From contig JADJGZ010000029.1 of NCBI GenBank assembly GCA_016707785.1, positions 1 through 64,000 of the forward strand: 64,000 nt of DNA. Reading direction: 5' to 3'. Numbering within the stretch: position 1 is the stretch's first letter; each line of letters opens with the position of its first letter. Position numbers and translations under genes: made by a program. Positions 48,397-57,496 of the stretch are shown here, one piece after another. The stretch comes from Bacteroidales bacterium. GTDB lineage: Bacteria; Bacteroidota; Bacteroidia; Bacteroidales; UBA4417. Below the pieces are notes generated by a model, which searched no databases, was not told where the DNA came from, and saw nothing but the letters and a program-made list of their open reading frames with translations.

Positions 48397-48853
48397 GCGG
48401 GAAGGGTGCGTAGGTGGGATTCTTTGAAAGATCAGGGGGAGCAGATTAAAATGCAAAATGTAAAGTGCAAAATGCAAGTCAAATGGAAGAAATCCAAAAT
48501 CCCAAATTAATCTCAAATTCTAAGTCCCCGCCTGACCGAGGGATTATTGCAATATCTCAGAACCACTTATTCATAGGGGCAGGGGTAAACTCTTGCAATG
48601 TAAATTTAATCTGAAATAAAATACTGCAACTCTCAAAGAAATTTTACCTAACGGAAGATAGCCAATTGCAGTAGAACCTTCGTAACTTTAATATCTCAGA
48701 ACCGGTGGTTTTAAAACTGCTTAAATAAGATTAGTCGTGGAATACATAGCCAGTTGTCAGAATATATTTCCCACTGGATAAATTTTATCTTTATTCTAGG
48801 CATTCATGAATCCTGGATTCTGGACTCCTCCCTTCCTCCAATCCTCCCTGCCT
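48397..48853. other. Intergenic region with short direct repeats
   Basis: No gene. It holds a low-complexity block at 48446-48513 (AAAATGCAAAATGTAAAGTGC ... AAATCCAAAATCCC) that recurs at 49886-49966, and AATATCTCAGAACC in two direct copies (48551-48564 and 48690-48703). Confidence 0.5.
48446..48513 (+). repeat. Low-complexity dispersed repeat, copy 1
   Basis: Short runs of AAAATGCAAAATGTAAAGTGC and AAATCCAAAATCCCAAAT. The same family recurs in the same orientation at 49886-49966, on the other side of the TPR gene. Confidence 0.55.
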
Positions 48854-49879
48854 ATGAAAAACCTTCTTCTTTTTCTATTCCTGCTGGGTTACGCTACTTC
48901 TTCATCTGCCCAGCAACCTGACCTGGCACTTAAGGCCTACGAACTCCGGATGAATGGCCACCCTTATGAAGCTTTAAGTTACCTGGATTCAACATTGTCA
49001 ATTTATCCCGATTCTGCAAGGCTCTGGTTTGAGAAAGGCCGGGCTCACGACTGGGTGAAAGCTGATGGTTGCACGAAATTTATCCATGCCTGGTTCAAAA
49101 TGGGGCCCCGGATAGCAAAAAGTAGCAAATGCCTGAAGAAAGCCTGTAAACTGGATCCTGGAAACGCCAGGTACCATAACTGGTATTCAGGAGTGGCAGC
49201 TACACAATCCCTTTTATACATCTACACCCCCTGGAAATGGCCCTTCATGCCCTCCAAATTAAGATCAGCCGTGAACCATGCAGAGAAAGCCATGCTCCTG
49301 GCACCGGATCACAATGAGTACCGCCTCGATTTTGTCACCTATGCCCGACTGGGAAGTGTGATTGGGGGTAAACCGGGGAAAGCAAGAGTGCAGGCGGATA
49401 CACTCGCACTTCTGGATCCTTACTATGGATTAAGAGCCCGGGAAATCCTGAATGAAGGGAAACGAAACAACATCCCGTTTGATTCTTACCTGGAGCTAAT
49501 TAAAGAATATCCAAATCATGACGCTCTTTTGCATGAAGTGGCATTGCGATGTATGCACCGTGATTCGGCTTATAAAATCCTGGCACGGAAATACCTGGTC
49601 CATATCCTTGAGCTGAATCCCGGCGACCGCTGGGCGTTGCTTCAACTGGTAAATAGAGTCCCGCCACCCGACAATGAAGTGCTTCTGCCGCTCATAAATG
49701 CATTTCTTGACTATCATAAAGAGGGGTATGCATACAACCTTTCGGCAGGTTATTCTGCCCTTAGTGAGTATTACAAAAGAGCCGGTGAGCAGGCATTGTC
49801 GGATGAGTGGATGGAAAAGGGGAAGCAGATCTATCATGCACAGTATGATTCATTTATGAAAGATCAGGCGGAGCCGTGA
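48854..49879 (+). CDS. Periplasmic TPR protein
   Basis: A 341-residue exported protein. The ATG at 48854 gives a signal peptide (MKNLLLFLFLLGYATSSSAQ); an upstream in-frame ATG at 48806 would add 16 residues without a better signal. TPR-like helix pairs follow (LALKAYELRMNGHPYEALSY, SARLWFEKGRAHDWV, KCLKKACKLDPGNARYHNWY, NHAEKAMLLAPDHNEYRLDF). The later part includes AREILNEGKRNNIPFDSYLE and SALSEYYKRAGEQALSDEWM. No catalytic motif; probably an assembly or scaffolding protein. It lies between two copies of a dispersed repeat. Confidence 0.75.
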   Translation: MKNLLLFLFLLGYATSSSAQQPDLALKAYELRMNGHPYEALSYLDSTLSIYPDSARLWFEKGRAHDWVKADGCTKFIHAWFKMGPRIAKSSKCLKKACKLDPGNARYHNWYSGVAATQSLLYIYTPWKWPFMPSKLRSAVNHAEKAMLLAPDHNEYRLDFVTYARLGSVIGGKPGKARVQADTLALLDPYYGLRAREILNEGKRNNIPFDSYLELIKEYPNHDALLHEVALRCMHRDSAYKILARKYLVHILELNPGDRWALLQLVNRVPPPDNEVLLPLINAFLDYHKEGYAYNLSAGYSALSEYYKRAGEQALSDEWMEKGKQIYHAQYDSFMKDQAEP

Positions 49880-49885
49880 GAAAGT

Positions 49886-49966
49886 GAAAATGTAAAGTGC
49901 AAAATGCAGAATGCAAAATGAAAAAAATCCAAAATCCAAAATCCAAGATCCAAAATCAACCCCGGG
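49886..49966 (+). repeat. Low-complexity dispersed repeat, copy 2, with G9 run
   Basis: GTGAAAATGTAAAGTGCAAA ATGCAGAATGCAAAATG followed by AAATCCAAAATCCAAAATCC and a run of nine G near 49962. Same family as 48446-48513. Confidence 0.55.
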
Positions 49967-50044
49967 GGGGGGAAGAGTGGCAGTTAGAAAAGTGACGCAC
50001 TAGATTCTGAATTCTTTTTTTTACCCCCACAAAACATCAACATT

Positions 50045-50449
50045 ATGAAACAACACGTCCATCAACACATTATTTCAGAGTTGCAGCAAAATACACGTAC
50101 AGATATCATCTTCATCTTAACCTCCATTTTCCTGAACCTGCTTACGCTGGCAATTAACTCAGGGCTTGTTAAGGATTCCAGGACTGATGAGGCCTTGTTC
50201 GTAGTTATGCTCATCTTTGTGGCACTCATCTTTGTAGTGAATGTTGTGGTCATCATCGGACTGTTAAAAGGCAAGGAAACCCGCATGAAGCTTATCAACG
50301 GGCTGCTCAGCATGTACGAGGATGAAAATGTAGCCAAATACTACGATAAGTCTCTGCTGGGGAATTACAATATCCGTTACCGCCTCTTTATCCTGGTAGT
50401 CCTCTTTACCGGGATGATTGCAATCATTATCCCGTTTGTCATGAGGTGA
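50045..50449 (+). CDS. Small membrane protein of unknown function
   Basis: A 134-residue integral membrane protein with three hydrophobic helices (about 19-38 DIIFILTSIFLNLLTLAINS; 52-76 VVMLIFVALIFVVNVVVIIG; 110-130 FILVVLFTGMIAIIIPFVM). A soluble segment of about 30 residues lies between the second and third (KGKETRMKLINGLLSMYEDE). No known motif. It is 89 bases upstream of ygiQ on the same strand. Confidence 0.7.
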   Translation: MKQHVHQHIISELQQNTRTDIIFILTSIFLNLLTLAINSGLVKDSRTDEALFVVMLIFVALIFVVNVVVIIGLLKGKETRMKLINGLLSMYEDENVAKYYDKSLLGNYNIRYRLFILVVLFTGMIAIIIPFVMR

Positions 50450-50538
50450 TTGTACACTGAATCAGTTCCTGAGAGTTTCGGTGGTGAGCTTGTAAAGCCT
50501 ATCTTTGCATGCTCAACGATCAAACCCTCTGAATATTA

Positions 50539-52392
50539 ATGGCAGAACTCCCTTTATCTTCCTGGCTCCCGATTACCCGCGATGAAGCGTTGAAACGTGG
50601 ATGGGAAGAGGTGGATGTGGTATTGATTTCAGGGGATGCGTATGTGGATCATCCGGCTTTTGCCAATGCTGTTATTGCCAGGGTGATTGAAGCAGCCGGT
50701 TACAGGGTGGCGCTGGTACCACAGCCAAACTGGCAGGACGACCTGCGTGATTTCAGGAAATTCGGGAAACCCCGGCTTTGCTTTGCCGTTTCGGCAGGCA
50801 ATATGGACTCCATGGTTAACCACTACACGGCAAATAAACGCCTCAGAAGCGATGATGCCTATACGCCCGGGGGAATGGCTGGTTTCCGTCCCGACTATGC
50901 CACCGTTACCTATTCACGTATCCTGAAGCAACTCTATCCTGATGTGCCGGTCATTATCGGTGGGATTGAGGCTTCCATGCGCCGGCTCACCCATTATGAT
51001 TACTGGAGCGATTCACTAAAGCCCTCCATTTTACAGGATAGTAAAGCGGATCTGCTGGTATATGGAATGGGGGAACAAGGCATTCGGATGATCCTGGAGC
51101 AGCTGTCTCAGGGGAAAGAGGTAAGCCAGATGCATACTATTCCCCAGACTGTTTTTGCCACTACTCCTGAAACTGCAGAAAAGCTGCTGGAAAATCGTAA
51201 GTTGCAGGAACTGCCTTCTTATGAAACCTGCCTTAATGATAAAAAGGCCTTCTCAGCGTCTTTTAAACCTATTGAACAGGAATCGAATAAATCGAATGCC
51301 AAAACCCTTGTGCAAAAAAGCCTCGGACAGGTGGTTATTGTAAATCCTCCTTTTCCGCTGATGCAAAAAGAAGCGCTGGATGCTATCTATGACCTGCCTT
51401 TTACGCGCCTTCCCCATCCGAAGTATAAGAAAAGGGGGGTAGTGCCTGCCTATGAAATGATCCGCCATTCGGTGACCATTCACAGGGGCTGTTTTGGGGG
51501 TTGTGCTTTTTGTACTTTATCGGTGCACCAGGGAAAATTTATTGCCAGTCGTTCGGAAGAGTCCATTCTGAAGGAGCTGGAGGCCATCACCCATATGCCC
51601 GATTTTAAGGGACATGTTTCCGACCTGGGTGGGCCTTCTGCCAATATGTATAAATTACAGGGCTTCGACCTTGAAATGTGTGCCAAATGCAGCAGGGCTT
51701 CCTGCCTGTTCCCTAATCTGTGTAAGAATCTTGATATCAACCATAAGCCACTCACCCAGCTCTATAAAAAAGCTGAAAAGGTCCCGGGAATTAAAAAGGT
51801 GACCATTGGTAGCGGAGTCAGGTATGATATGCTGATTCCCGATAATGAGGCAGCTTCAAAACAATTCGGATTGGACGAATATTCGAGGCAATTAATAGGG
51901 CATCATGTTTCAGGACGATTGAAGGTGGCTCCGGAACATACTTCGGATGATGTGCTCAAAATTATGAGAAAGCCCTCTTTCAGGTTGTTTCATCAATTCA
52001 GCAGGAAATTTGAGGAAATCAACCGGAGCCTCGGGATGAACCAACAAATCATTCCCTACTTTATCTCCAGTCACCCCGGTAGCAAGCTGAAGGATATGGC
52101 CAACCTGGCTGTGGAGACAAAATCACTTGGTTTTCAATTGGAGCAGGTACAGGATTTCACGCCTACCCCGATGACCCTGGCCAGTGTAATTTATTATTCC
52201 GGGATTCACCCATTTACAGGGGAGGCTGTATATACTGCACGCAGCAAGGAAGAAAAGCTGGATCAGCGGCAATTCTTTTTCTGGTATAAAAATGAAAACA
52301 AGGAAAGAATCCGCAGGAATCTGAGTAAAATCGGGGAAGAAAAACTGATACCTCAACTCCTGGGGAAAAACCAGCCAGGCAAACCAAGGTAG
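50539..52392 (+). CDS. ygiQ: YgiQ-family radical SAM protein
   Basis: A 617-residue radical SAM enzyme of the YgiQ family. Conserved N-terminal block PLSSWLPITRDEALKRGWEE and VLISGDAYVDHPAFANAVI; a SAM-cluster motif CX3CX2C in HRGCFGGCAFCTLSVHQGKF (about 318-325); a second cysteine region CAKCSRASCLFPNLCKN; then GSGVRYDMLIPDN and the RMNEEP-like end SHPGSKLKDMA. The family's substrate is not settled in the literature I know, but it is widespread. It ends 3 bases before the convergent UspA gene. Confidence 0.96.
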   Translation: MAELPLSSWLPITRDEALKRGWEEVDVVLISGDAYVDHPAFANAVIARVIEAAGYRVALVPQPNWQDDLRDFRKFGKPRLCFAVSAGNMDSMVNHYTANKRLRSDDAYTPGGMAGFRPDYATVTYSRILKQLYPDVPVIIGGIEASMRRLTHYDYWSDSLKPSILQDSKADLLVYGMGEQGIRMILEQLSQGKEVSQMHTIPQTVFATTPETAEKLLENRKLQELPSYETCLNDKKAFSASFKPIEQESNKSNAKTLVQKSLGQVVIVNPPFPLMQKEALDAIYDLPFTRLPHPKYKKRGVVPAYEMIRHSVTIHRGCFGGCAFCTLSVHQGKFIASRSEESILKELEAITHMPDFKGHVSDLGGPSANMYKLQGFDLEMCAKCSRASCLFPNLCKNLDINHKPLTQLYKKAEKVPGIKKVTIGSGVRYDMLIPDNEAASKQFGLDEYSRQLIGHHVSGRLKVAPEHTSDDVLKIMRKPSFRLFHQFSRKFEEINRSLGMNQQIIPYFISSHPGSKLKDMANLAVETKSLGFQLEQVQDFTPTPMTLASVIYYSGIHPFTGEAVYTARSKEEKLDQRQFFFWYKNENKERIRRNLSKIGEEKLIPQLLGKNQPGKPR

Positions 52393-52395
52393 ATG

Positions 52396-52830
52396 CTAAT
52401 TTTCCCGTATCAGTAGTACCGGGCAAGGACTTACTTTCATGACTTCGGAACTTATACTTCCAATGAATGCTCGGTAGAGTATCCCGTGACTATGAGCTCC
52501 AATGATCAATAAATCGGCTTCGAATTCGACTAATGTTTCTACAATGGTGTTAACCACTGAGCCCTGAAGATACTCGAAGGAAGCTTTAATCCCTTTGTTC
52601 TCCAAATACTTTCTCATCGAATCCAGTTCTTCTTTGATCCTGGTGCTTTCATTAGGAGAGGACTCAATTGTAACCGGTGGACTCATCTCTGTCCCGATAA
52701 ACGCCGGAACCGGGGGTTCAACATAAAGAATCAGTACTTCACTTCCAAAGGCCAGAGCCTGGGAAGCAGCATGTTCAATTAATAAAGCTGCTAAATCGGA
52801 AAAATCTACTGCAACCAGTATCTTCTTCAT
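52396..52830 (-). CDS. Universal stress protein UspA family
   Basis: A 144-residue cytoplasmic stress protein. Start MKKILVAVDFSDLAALLIEH and the ATP-binding end GAHSHGILYRAFIGSISSEV followed by SPCPVLLIREN are those of an ATP-binding UspA (GxxxxG...GS-type). It stands alone, tail to tail with ygiQ, just left of a repeat-rich region. Confidence 0.92.
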   Translation of the reverse strand: MKKILVAVDFSDLAALLIEHAASQALAFGSEVLILYVEPPVPAFIGTEMSPPVTIESSPNESTRIKEELDSMRKYLENKGIKASFEYLQGSVVNTIVETLVEFEADLLIIGAHSHGILYRAFIGSISSEVMKVSPCPVLLIREN

Positions 52831-52930
52831 ATAAATATAGTTTAATGATTAGAATAAGATATTACAAATATAATGAATCCTTGGTCAAAAATCAAGAGAA
52901 TTTCTACAGGAAATACTGGTAGTAAGAGTT

Positions 52931-53285
52931 TTAAACACAATAGACACAATAGTTCACAAGGGGTGTTCTTGTGCCTATTGTGGTTCAAAAATTGTGCCAG
53001 AGCTTAAACGGTAGCTTATAGTTCACAATAGAAAGGCACAATAGGCAATACATGGAAATCCCTATTGTGTTCTATGTGCCTATTGTGGTTCAAAAAAATT
53101 GTAGTATGCACATGAGCTTTAAACACAATAGACACAATAGTTCACAATAGAAAGGCACAATAGGCAATACATGGAAATCCCTATTGTGTTCTATGTGCCT
53201 ATTGTGGTTCAAAAAATTGTAGTATGCACATGAGCTTTAAACACAATAGCAATAGTTCACAATAGAAAGGCACAATAGCTATTGT
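52931..53285. repeat. About 119-bp tandem repeats with long internal palindromes
   Basis: Three copies of a unit beginning with GTTCACAATAGAAAGGCACA, at about 53021, 53140 and 53255 (spacing 119 and 115 bases), with a partial, diverged copy upstream from 52931. Each unit contains GGCACAATAGGCAATACATG and its inverse CCTATTGTGTTCTATGTGCC, so single-stranded copies could fold into long hairpins. The repeats have no coding content. Confidence 0.75.
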
Positions 53286-53553
53286 CCTGATTTCTGATGG
53301 TCTGTTAGTCGACAATCCATATTCAAGAGCATTTTGATTAACGATTGAAGATCAACGAATTTGGAATTGAGAAGTAAGACACTAATAAGGGAATAAGGTT
53401 TAAATCCTTAAATAACCCTTTGTTACTAAGGTTTGTTAAAGAATAAGGTTGGTTTTTGGATTCATAGCAATCTGTTTCCATTAGGAAGAAATTGCATCCA
53501 CACTAATCGTCAAAAGGGCTGTGAAAAATTGAGGAAAAGGAATCTTAACTTTT
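53286..53553. other. Intergenic region, nothing recognised
   Basis: AT-rich sequence between the tandem repeats and the broken gene at 53554. No gene. Confidence 0.5.
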
Positions 53554-54887
53554 TCAGAATTCAAATTTCATACCGGAGCGGAATCCCAGGGAGAATGAAT
53601 CAGTAGATGATCCTTCTTTCAACAGGACTGGTTTCAGATAGATTCTGGAAGTAGGGGCAAATGAAATACTGAGACGATCCATGATTTTGTAATTGAAATC
53701 AAGGCTGGCCATGATATTGATATTGACACCATTATAATCCGGTATTTCCAGATCTATTTTATTGACCTGTGAATTGTTATGCTGGTTAATGGTTTTGATG
53801 GTGGTTTCACGTAAACTGGCATCATCTAACTTGAAAGCAATTCCAGCCCCTGTGTTGACCCAAGTGGTCATCTTGCCTACACTGAATAATCTTTTGCCTA
53901 ATCCAAGGTCATAGGTGAGGTATTGATGCCTTTCAGTACCTTCCAGTTCAGTAGCACCGGTTGTTTCCATAATTGCAGTAGAGTCAGAAGGTTGACCGGG
54001 ATTAGGAACAGTAATCGGTATAAATTGTGTGTAATTTACATCATAAACCCTGTGTTCAGTATTATAGGCCATTCCAAGGCTGGATTGAATGCGGGTCTTT
54101 TCATTCCCCAGGCTGGCCATGAGTCCGAAATTATGAAACATGGAAGTTCCATTGCCATTTTCAAGCGATTCAGGTAAATAATTGGCTGCCAGGGTAAAAT
54201 TTTTGCCCTTTTTTTCATCATTCTCAAAAGGCTCCGGAATTGGATAGCTATTACTGTTATTAGGCTGAACCGCCATCAATGAATGATGTAATTTCTGGTT
54301 CTTTTCATATAATGGAGCATACCTGTTTCTTTCCGAAAGGTGGATTTTTGTCCGGCTTTGCAATAACTTCATGAATCCTGTTCTCTGAACTGGTTCAGAT
54401 GATTCAACACTTGCAAATACTGCCGGAGAGCTGTTATGTGAGAAACGATCTCCCTCGCTCATCTGACTGACCGGAATCTGAGTATTTATGTCCGATACCT
54501 TTTGAGTCTCCGACGATTGGCTCAAAGTCACTTTATCATTTGTTGTGACCTTTTCTTTTATCGTTCCTGAAACAATGGCATTCTGAGAATTGGAGAAAGG
54601 GTTTTCAGGTTGATAGAAAAGCAGGAAAGCAATGAGCAAAGAGGCTGCGGCAGTAAGTGAATAAGTTGCAATCCTTATGCGGTGGCACGTTGCATTCTTC
54701 TGAGCAGAAGTGCCCAGGAATTATTATCAGGGGAATGGACAGGCAGATGAGCCAGTTTTTTCTCGTAGTTTTCCTGAACTTCAAGCTCCCCCAACGAAGA
54801 AGAAATCCCATTCCACAGGCTGTCATCCGGCTTATGCACCGGTAATCGGCCTGATAGTGGGGTGGATATGTTTCTTCTTTCTTTCAT
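53554..54887 (-). pseudogene. Membrane protein with periplasmic barrel-like domain, frameshifted
   Basis: One gene of about 440 codons. The start at 54887 (MKERRNISTPLSGRLPVHKP) and the first 66 residues read a short cytoplasmic region ending LLRRMQRAT, where the frame stops (about 54675). The next frame continues without gap: RIRIATYSLTAAASLLIAFL, a single transmembrane helix, then a Ser/Gln-rich linker and a C-terminal barrel-like region (GLMASLGNEKTRIQSSLGMA, GINIMASLDFNYKIMDRLSI). The layout (cytoplasmic tail, one helix, barrel-like domain) is seen in proteins encoded next to ECF sigma factors in Bacteroidota. It is downstream of such a factor here (55176). One indel near 54690 breaks it. 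Confidence 0.7.
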
Positions 54888-54898
54888 TGCTCTTGTTT

Positions 54899-55171
54899 AG
54901 TGCTGTGTGCTGTGTGCCGAGTGCCGGGTGCCGAGTGCTGGGTGCTGGGTGCTGAGTGCTGAGTGTTAGGGAGTTGGAGAACTGGTGAGCTGGTGAGTTG
55001 GTGAGTTGGTGAGCTGGTGAGCTGGTGAGTTGGTGAGCCGAAAATCCAAGTCCCAAGTCCCATCCGCAAGTTTGCGGACCACATCCAACATCAGACATCC
55101 GCCATCCCATTAGACATTAACATCCTCCATTCCACATCCAACATCAGACATTAAACATCCGACATTCCACA
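54899..55171. repeat. Two microsatellite-like repeat blocks
   Basis: Block 1 (54899-55037): GTGCTGTGTGCTGTGTGCCG, then a 9-base pattern (GAGCTGGTGAGTTGGTGAG) repeated many times. Block 2 (55080-55171): CATCCAACATCAGACATCCG, repeated with changes. Both lie between the sigma factor gene and the membrane protein gene that follows it, in an otherwise single operon. Confidence 0.7.
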
Positions 55172-55175
55172 TTCC

Positions 55176-55736
55176 TCAATCTACCATCGAAGCCAATCTT
55201 CTCTTTAACATATTTTTAGCATGATGAAGCTGGGATTTCGAGGTCCCTATACTAATGCCAAGCATATTGGCAGTTTCTTCATGCGTGTATCCTTCAACTT
55301 CTGTCAGTAAAAAAACCGTTCTGTATCCATCCGGAAGTGACAAAATCACTTTTTCAAGGTATTCACTGCTGAGTGTATCCGGAATCAATACTGATCCTTC
55401 TGTTTTAACCTCATCCATTTCTGCGAACTCCATCCGGCGGTTTTTGTAAATCTGTCGGAGTGAGGTTCTGATTACTATGGTTTTTATCCAGGAACCTAAA
55501 GAGGACTCAAACCTGTATTGTTTCATGTCGCGAAAAACCTGTATGAAAGCATCCTGCAAAACATCATGGGCATCATCCCGGTTATTCATAATCCTGTAGG
55601 CAGTTGAGAACATGGCATCGCAGTACCTGTAATACAGGTCACGCTGTGCAAGCCGATCATTCCGGATACACCTTTCTATAAGGTCCCGTTCCAATTCCGA
55701 CTTGGAGCCTGTTATCAGTCTGACTACTTCTCTCAA
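55176..55736 (-). CDS. ECF sigma factor
   Basis: A 186-residue extracytoplasmic-function sigma-70 factor. Region 2 is DLYYRYCDAMFSTAYRIMNN with DVLQDAFIQVFRDMKQYRFE, and GSWIKTIVIRTSLRQIYKNR completes it. Region 4 is LPDGYRTVFLLTEVEGYTHE with TANMLGISIGTSKSQLHHAK, the helix-turn-helix that reads the -35 element. The frame begins with TTG at 55736, with a stop immediately upstream, so the real start is uncertain. It precedes the barrel-like membrane gene on the same strand; the latter or its N-terminal tail may control it, which is an inference. Confidence 0.93.
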   Translation of the reverse strand: MREVVRLITGSKSELERDLIERCIRNDRLAQRDLYYRYCDAMFSTAYRIMNNRDDAHDVLQDAFIQVFRDMKQYRFESSLGSWIKTIVIRTSLRQIYKNRRMEFAEMDEVKTEGSVLIPDTLSSEYLEKVILSLPDGYRTVFLLTEVEGYTHEETANMLGISIGTSKSQLHHAKNMLKRRLASMVD

Positions 55737-55921
55737 GGGTAGTTATGCTTAACTTGTTATCATTTACAAAGATAACGTTAAGTGATAATTTTAAGTATGA
55801 ACTTTCCAGAATCATTACCTCGTTCTTTATCTCTGGCTGTTTAATGGGTAAAATGAATGTCATTGGGTTGCATCGGACTGAATATTTTTCTACGAAATAT
55901 CATCATAGAACTCTTCTTAAG

Positions 55922-57164
55922 CTAATTTTCCAAAGCCGGATTCATTACTGTCCCGATAAACAGAATGCTTCCTGTTTGTTTTTCATGAATGAAGAACACA
56001 AAAGGTTTATCAGCTTTGAATTCCATTTCCGGGGGACCTACACTGGTGGTCTCCATCCCGATGGAAGTTACGGCTGCAGCTTCTGTACCTTCTTCATTGG
56101 TTTCAATGAATGTTTTGTGCTTTACCTCTGATATAAAGATTCCACCATTCGAATTGATTCTTGTAAAATCAGCCAGGTCAGGAATGAAAGCATCAGTCAT
56201 ACCCATTTCCATCATGGCAGGCTTCATTTTCTTCTCCTCATAGGCAAATTTGAATTTGGGAAGGGTCAGGGTCACCTCATCGCTGCTGAATTGACGGTAC
56301 CAGTTGGTCCAGTTTTCCTGCGAAAGCTGGGAAATGATATCATTTATTCCTTTCCCGGTTTCGGGTAGCATCACCACCATATTATAGTTTCCCTGGTTAT
56401 ACGGCAGCTCAATGGCTGAGAACATTTCGTTTTTATAGACAGGGAAAGTAGCTTTTTGCTTCATGAAAGAAGTGGTAATATGAGTGCCATCTTCAAACCT
56501 GAAAAGGTTATCATGAGTATTACTCTTTTCGAAGGTGTATTTCCATTGTCCTTTGAAATAAACTGCATTGATAAGGTACATTACCATATCATCAGAAATG
56601 CTGTTTACAATGGTGGGGATCAGGGCGTTGGTTTTGTCGGAAACCCATTGATTAATGATATCCACCGATCCGGCATCATTGAAATCCAGCGCTTTTACCT
56701 CAGCCTGAAAATAATCCTGGTTGGTTTTCAGGAATTCCTGTTCAACACTGAAGGTATTTCGGTACCAGATGGAATTGGCTATGGAGAGTTTCACTTTAGG
56801 ATCAAGCTTCGAGAAAGTTTCCAGGATGTATTGATAGGATTCATTCACTTCCTGATCTGTCATTCCACTCATTCCAAATGTCTGTGTCATTTGCTCAAGG
56901 GTCTGGCTGGCCGGAACCGTTACTTGCCATTCCGAAAGCCATGCTGACACTCAAAGGCGAGACCATGAAGTTCTTATCGGTGCCTGAAAGAGAATAAGCT
57001 TTTTTAAAGAATTCAAAACCAAACCCATTGGTCCGCTGAACTACTGCCTGCTGCTTTTCAGTTAATGGAACCGGTTTTATTTCCGCTGATGTGGTGGTTT
57101 CTTTCCGACATGAAACCAGGAGTACGACAGAGCAGAGGAGAAGTAAGCTGAAATACTTTTTCAT
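55922..57164 (-). pseudogene. Serpin, frameshifted near 56920
   Basis: Secreted serine-protease inhibitor of the serpin family, about 400 codons. The first frame (57164 on) has a lipoprotein signal (MKKYFSLLLLCSVVLLVSCR) and the helix-A to breach region ending VSPLSVSMAFGMASNGS. The next frame resumes at TLEQMTQTFGMSGMTDQEVN; one indel near 56920 explains the break. The rest is intact, with the shutter region NAVYFKGQWKYTFEKS and the C-terminal DKPFVFFIHEKQTGSILFIG. The reactive-centre hinge is EEGTEAAAVTSIGMETTSVG, whose EEGTEAAA pattern marks inhibitory serpins. Bacterial serpins of this kind protect against host or neighbour proteases. Confidence 0.85.
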
Positions 57165-57496
57165 TGTATTTAGTTTCTGGTAATCAGCTCAAAGGGTATA
57201 AAAGCTGAAAATTGGTTGTATGGGAAGATTAATGACAATAATGAATTCTGTCCGCCTCAGGCGGATGGATTCTTTTTTTCGTTACCAGCCTGAATGACCG
57301 GGTAAAATGGCGATTATGTCGAAAAAGCTTTTCCATCATCATAAATTTTAGGAAATTTGAAAATCTGTGAATTGATAATCAAAAAGAGTATCTATACCGA
57401 TAAATTTAGATATTTGTGAAAACTAATACAATGGGAATTCAAAGAGGAAATAGTTGTATAATTCAGTAACATTTACACTCATTAACAAACATAATC
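57165..57496. promoter_or_regulatory. Divergent promoter region with hairpin
   Basis: The gap between the leftward serpin and the rightward VPS10-like gene, so it must hold both promoters. It contains a TCCGCCTCAGGCGGA hairpin (57251-57265) followed by a T-run (57273-57279) that looks like a terminator, which is unexpected in a promoter region. I could not assign -35/-7 boxes with confidence. Confidence 0.4.
57251..57279 (+). terminator. Hairpin with T-run
   Basis: TCCGCC pairs with GGCGGA around a 3-base TCA loop, with TTTTTTT soon after. The stem is short (6 bp). The same short palindrome is common in Bacteroidota, so it may be a repeat element rather than a real terminator. Confidence 0.4.

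Noticed and set aside
52931..53285. CRISPR array
   Set aside because: The repeats are about 119 bases with almost no variable spacers between them, and no cas genes are near.
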